A DNA stretch of 64,000 nt from NCBI GenBank assembly GCA_951799425.1, contig OX637393.1:27513744-27577743 (forward strand), read 5' to 3'. The translations under genes were made by a program, and so were the position numbers. Below, piece by piece: positions 60,301 to 64,000 of this stretch (the stretch's first letter is position 1; each line of letters begins with the position of its first letter). The notes below the pieces were generated by a model. That model saw only the letters and a list, made by a program, of their open reading frames with translations. It searched no databases and was not told the origin of the DNA. The DNA comes from Ilex aquifolium. Its lineage: Eukaryota; Streptophyta; Magnoliopsida; Aquifoliales; Aquifoliaceae.

Positions 60301-60728
60301 TGTAGGGCCTAGAAATCTTTCTTTAAACAAGAAAAAAGGGAAGCAAGTAATTCATCTTGAAGATGAGGATGAGGATGAACAAATACAAGAAGTTGAAGAG
60401 GATGAAGGAAGTGAAGACTTGTTGGCATCCGATCACAATGATGATGATGATGATGCATTTTCAATTGAAATTGAAGATTGAGTTCAAAATAGATGTTAGA
60501 AGTTTGGATTAGAAATCTCTTAGGTGTTTGAAGTTTTAATTAGTGAACTATGGTGGAAAATTTGCATTATATTATTAGTGAATTATGTTGATGACTTGAA
60601 TAGTTGGTGGAGTATTAATGAAATGCTATGTTTTTATGAGTCTATGATTTTTTTTCAAAGGTATATATATTTTTTATTATTTATTTAAAATTGTGTTGTA
60701 TCTTACAATACACGATTTGATAACTATG
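57390..60728 (+). mobile_element. 3.3-kb hAT transposon with BED/DUF659 transposase
   Basis: The right end is TCTTACAATACACGATTTGA continuing to ...TAACTATG at 60728, the same terminus as the 602-bp MITE, followed by TATTCAAC. The left side starts with CGATACG/CGTATCG subterminal repeats from about 57400, but the CATAGTT terminus and left TSD copy are missing, so the left tip was lost with some flank. A GAAACGACGTTTC palindrome lies near 57545. It encodes a full-length but disrupted transposase and interrupts the Copia RT region. Confidence 0.9.
58020..60481 (+). pseudogene. hAT transposase: BED finger, DUF659, hAT dimerisation domain
   Basis: Exons inferred on +: 58020-59477, 59564-59747, 59831-60211 and 60306-60481, each with AG/GT borders; an upstream leader exon may exist. 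A good ATG lies near 58046 (MKMTKKLANDPTWEHC). Domains: BED zinc finger (CIHCANVYWGGISKMKNHLA) near 58120-58180; DUF659/RNase H-like core with MSDGWTDG (near 58640) and VVTDSASAYVKA (near 58820), the two catalytic Asp regions, and SPCAAHCLDL; C-terminal hAT dimerisation domain (ALWWESFGGCCPELQQL; CSATGSERNWSTFDQ) near 59831-59950; an acidic tail. Disruptions: in-frame TGA at 58412-58414 and 59231-59233 (a Trp position), and one missing base near 59318. A nuclear enzyme in life, now inactive. Confidence 0.92.
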
Positions 60729-62242
60729 TATTCAACTAGTACAATGGCTAATCAGGACAAGTTGAAACCGAAATAAGAACTCTAACAGAGTTAAATCAAG
60801 CAAGAAGGGAAAATGTCTCACAACAATCAACACAATATGTCTGGGTATATCCTTTAGCAACCAATCAAGTCATTAAACGTTCAACAGAGCCATCAAGAAT
60901 ATATTTCACACTGTAGACCCAACGACAACTAACGAGCTACTTCCCAGGAGGAAGTGAAATGAGATCTCAAGTCTGATTCTCAGAAGAGCTTTCATTTCCT
61001 CATCCATAGCCAGTTTCCACCCAAGAGATGCCAAAGCCAATGTCAAAGAACTAGGAACAACCACAAATGATAAGATAGATGTAAAATAACATAATGATGA
61101 GGAAAGTTGATGCAAAGAAACAAAATTAGAAATAGAATGTCTGGTACAATGACGAGTACCTTTCCTCGGCAATAGGCAAAATCGGAAGAGGATGAACTAG
61201 TTGGCTCAAAAGGCAAGAACTCAGTAGAATCAAGCGATAGCTGTGGAGCGAGCGCATATGGATAAACCCGTTTGTCCTTGGAACGACAATAAACCTGCAA
61301 GGGAGGTGTAGTAATCGAGGAGGAAGAAGATACATAGTCTGGTACAATAGGCAACAAGGGCTCCCCTTGACCGCGAAAGACTATATCTAGTAAAAGTGTA
61401 TGTCCTGATGTTGAAAAGAAAGACAATGACTCAAAAAAGGTAACATCAACACTGACATAGTATTGGCGAGGGAGATGGTCATAGCACCGATAACCTTTCT
61501 GAATAAGAGAATATCCCAAAAATGCACACTTAATTTAGCGAGGCGAAAGTTTATCTCGACCCAGACCAAGAAGATGAACAAATACAATGTAACCAAAGAA
61601 ACGAGGAGAGTCCAAATAGCAGTCTAAGATAAAGCAATGAGAAAGGAGATTTGTAGTCCAAAATAGAAAAAAAAACATGTGATTAATAAGATAAACTGAA
61701 GTAAGAAGAACATCAGCCCAATAAGGTTTTGACACATGCATGTTAAACATCAAGGTGCGGGCAACATCCAATAAATGACGATGTTTACGTTTGACAATGC
61801 TATTTTGTTGAGATGTATGAGGACATGTAGTTTAATGGATAAAGCCATTGTCTGCACAAAATTTTTTCATAAATGATTGAATATACTCAAGGGCATTGTT
61901 AGATCAAAGAACCTTAATACGGGTATCAAGCTGAACCAAATTTCATTATAAAAGGTGTTAAAGACCTTAGGCAATTTAAATCGGTCTTTCATAAGAAATA
62001 ACCAAGTCAAACGAGAGAAATCATCAACAAAGATGACAAAATACTGAAAATCAGATATACTTTTGACTCTTGCAGGACCCCAAATGTCCGTATGAACAAT
62101 ATGAAACTGACTGGGCTGATGACGGGAAGAACTAGGAGGAAAAAAGTTATGGTGATGCTTGCCTAATTGAGAAGCATCATATTCTAACACAGAAGAAAAG
62201 CTCAAACCCGGGATAACTTGATGTAACTTTTGCAAGGAGGGA

Positions 62243-62808
62243 TAGGGGCAGAGCCACATAGGGACCAGGGTGGGCACTTAGCCCCCTCATTTTTGGACCA
62301 CTTTTGATGAAAACCCATAAAATTATCCATTTTTTTTAAGTAATAATAATCCTTAACCCAATAAAATACGATTGTATACAAAAGACAAAAGGTTGTAACC
62401 CAAAAATATTTCGAATAAAGAATCTCTCTATAAGATCGATAATGATCTCAACTAAGTTTTGCAACTAAATGAAGAATGATTTTACTACGAACATATGATT
62501 GTGCGCATTGATAGTAAATTAGTGAAAAATTAATTTACATTTAATTAATATACAAAATTTTAGAGATTTTAAAGAACATTGTATTTTATTGAAATATATA
62601 ATTAGGTTAAAATGAACTAAAAAAATTATTGTCTTTTTGTTCAAATTTTGTTTCAGCTAAATAAAAACTAAATTTACTATTCACAACAATTTTATCTTGA
62701 GCCTTAATCTTTTGTCATTCATGAACTTAATTTTTTGTATCAATTAGTGAATTATTTTCAACTATATTTCCCCCCACCCCCTTATAGAGATTCCTGGCTC
62801 CTCCCATA
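62243..62808. mobile_element. 566-bp hAT-type MITE, TSD AGGAGGGA
   Basis: Perfect 8-bp duplication AGGAGGGA at 62235-62242 and 62809-62816. Ends TAGGGGCAGAGCC and GGCTCCTCCCATA form a ~13-bp imperfect inverted repeat. The interior is AT-rich and noncoding. Inserted in the GAG-pre-integrase part of the minus-strand Copia. Confidence 0.88.
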
Positions 62809-63540
62809 AGGAGGGATGACCTAGTCGAAAACGCCACTGAAGATGAGACACAGTAGCAATCAAGACTGGAACAACATCACCAGAATCTAAATAGTAAAGG
62901 TCATTGTATTCATGCCATACACCAATCATTTCTTCGTTTTGAGGTCTTGAAAAAAACAAGAAGATTGAGAGAATGTCACTGAAAACTGTAAGAACTTAGT
63001 TAACTAACTCACAGATAACAAGTTAAAAGGAAAATTAGGAACAAACCAACCAAAGATTAAAGGCATGGACTAAGTAGGACAAAGATCGTCAGTCCCATGT
63101 ACTGGTCGAAATGAATCATTAGCCAACACAATATGTGAGTTATACAAACAAAAATTAGAAAATAAGAAAGAATTACCAGATATATGAGCACTAACTCCTG
63201 AATCAATGATCCAAGATGTCAAAGAAGGTTGAGCAACCATACATGCAAGGTTACCTCTATTATTAAGGCCGGTAGTAGGAATAGAGAAATGTGTAGAAAA
63301 TGAAGATATTTGTTGGATGAACCGATAAAGCTGAGATGAAAGATCATCATAAGAATCAGTAGTAGGAGCAACTAGACTACTGGTTAGAAGCCCGATGAGT
63401 ATATGTTGGTCTCTCATACTTATCCCAACAATAATTCTCAGTGTGTCCTGTAGGACCTGTACTATCACAATAAGTAAACTTCAAGTCAGGGTGATGATCC
63501 CGACCCGAACGACCACCATTAAAACCATTCTAAGTCACCA

Positions 63541-64000
63541 TTGAGAAACCCATAATTAGAGATGCAACCAAATAAACTAATGTAGAAAGTAATCACCAAA
63601 CCAGTAAACAAGCCAACGAATAATTAATCAAACACCACCAACTAATCACCTAAACCAGAAAACAACCCAGGGTTGATGAATCAGTGTGCCCTAGGACAAA
63701 TCCACCACAAAAAACAATAAAGCCAATAGAATCTAACACAAAAAAACAACCACGATGCAACCTCAACACAACCATGGCAACACCAATCCAAGCACAAAAA
63801 AGAACAATAGCACTCAAGCGTGAGGTCCAGAAGACCAAAGAAACATACTATCGAAAAATGCAATCAGCCAAGAACACTTCTTTATGGCACAAAAAAAAAA
63901 TTCCAAAACCAGCCAAAAAGAAAGGTAACGGTGGCTGGGCAGAAGTGAACCGACAAAAAGAAGTAGAGTCGTCACTCAAAAGGCAACTGAACCGGTAGAA
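63541..64000. other. Unassigned, A-rich
   Basis: Beyond the last recognisable Copia motif. A plus ORF (63684-63998) and its minus shadows are low-complexity and match nothing I know. Could be Copia gag too worn to see, or another repeat. Confidence 0.3.

Larger units (their letters stand above)
55353..63540 (-). mobile_element. Ty1/Copia retrotransposon fossil, minus strand
   Basis: In minus orientation: zinc knuckle (near 63.45 kb), protease (WIIDSGVSAHISG near 63.2 kb), integrase (HTDIWGPARV near 62.1 kb; on to about 61.6 kb), RT (AMDEEMKAL near 61.0 kb; LNKALYGLKQ near 57.35 kb), RNase H (to about 56.3 kb), then a purine tract and 3' LTR. Gag proper and the 5' LTR are not recognised before the window ends. 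Broken, with of order ten breaks, and old. Three hAT-type elements are inserted in it (55440-56163, 57390-60728, 62243-62808). Confidence 0.9.

Noticed and set aside
1-63540. The two Copia fossils as the two ends of one element
   Set aside because: They are on opposite strands, each has its own RT and RNase H, and their LTR sequences differ.
63684-63998. 104-residue plus ORF at the right edge
   Set aside because: Lys/Thr-rich low complexity with no known motif and competing minus frames.
1-64000. tRNA, rRNA, snoRNA or organelle-derived inserts
   Set aside because: No conserved A/B boxes with a cloverleaf, rRNA cores or organelle genes were recognised by eye; a tRNAscan/Infernal run would be decisive.

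Overview
The window looks like nuclear DNA of a eudicot plant. The evidence is AT-rich sequence, GT-AG introns, two plant-type host gene 3' ends (an endonuclease I-type exon and the villin headpiece), Ty1/Copia and Ty3/Gypsy (Tat and chromovirus-like) elements, RNase H-bearing L1 LINEs, MULE and hAT transposons, and several MITEs with perfect 8-bp target duplications. The species cannot be named from the sequence. No rRNA, tRNA, CRISPR or bacterial-style operon was seen.

Layout. Positions 1-4102 hold the 3' part of a broken Copia element (+), split by a 602-bp hAT MITE (2917-3518). Positions 5394-5590 hold the last exon of a plant endonuclease I-type gene (+). Then come an L1 remnant (6280-7490) and an incomplete LTR-like block (7491 to about 9800, minus). 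From about 10.5 to 45.3 kb lies one decayed, Ulp1-protease-carrying MULE (KI/Kaonashi-like). It has a ~215-bp tandem array, a Ulp1 (C48)-like gene on +, a 190-bp intergenic tandem array, and a MuDR-type transposase on minus; the two genes converge.

This MULE was blown apart by three later insertions, each bounded by an exact target-site duplication. They are a chromovirus-like Gypsy element in the Ulp1 gene (16062-22089, TSD TGAAC), a 6.4-kb L1 LINE in the transposase (24966-31384, 15-bp TSD), and a 12.1-kb Tat Gypsy element in the same transposase (31605-43733, TSD GAAAC). The Tat element carries a spliced antisense gene with a Transposase_28-type domain, open throughout.

Right of the nest are an L1 RT scrap (45610-46015), a possible solo LTR (46351-46899), an unidentified candidate exon (47920-48087, minus) and the three 3'-terminal exons of a villin gene (49713-50516, minus), all in frame. 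The last 12 kb hold a 1013-bp hAT MITE (52127-53139) and a broken Copia element on minus (about 55353-63540). That Copia is interrupted by a 724-bp hAT MITE, a 3.3-kb transposase-bearing hAT (57390-60728) and a 566-bp hAT MITE. The 602-bp MITE in the first Copia is an internal-deletion derivative of the 3.3-kb hAT.

Overall, two host genes point toward each other across roughly 44 kb of nested transposons. The endonuclease I and villin 3' exons remain readable, but their upstream exons are not in the window: either their introns have swollen with transposons or the genes are truncated.
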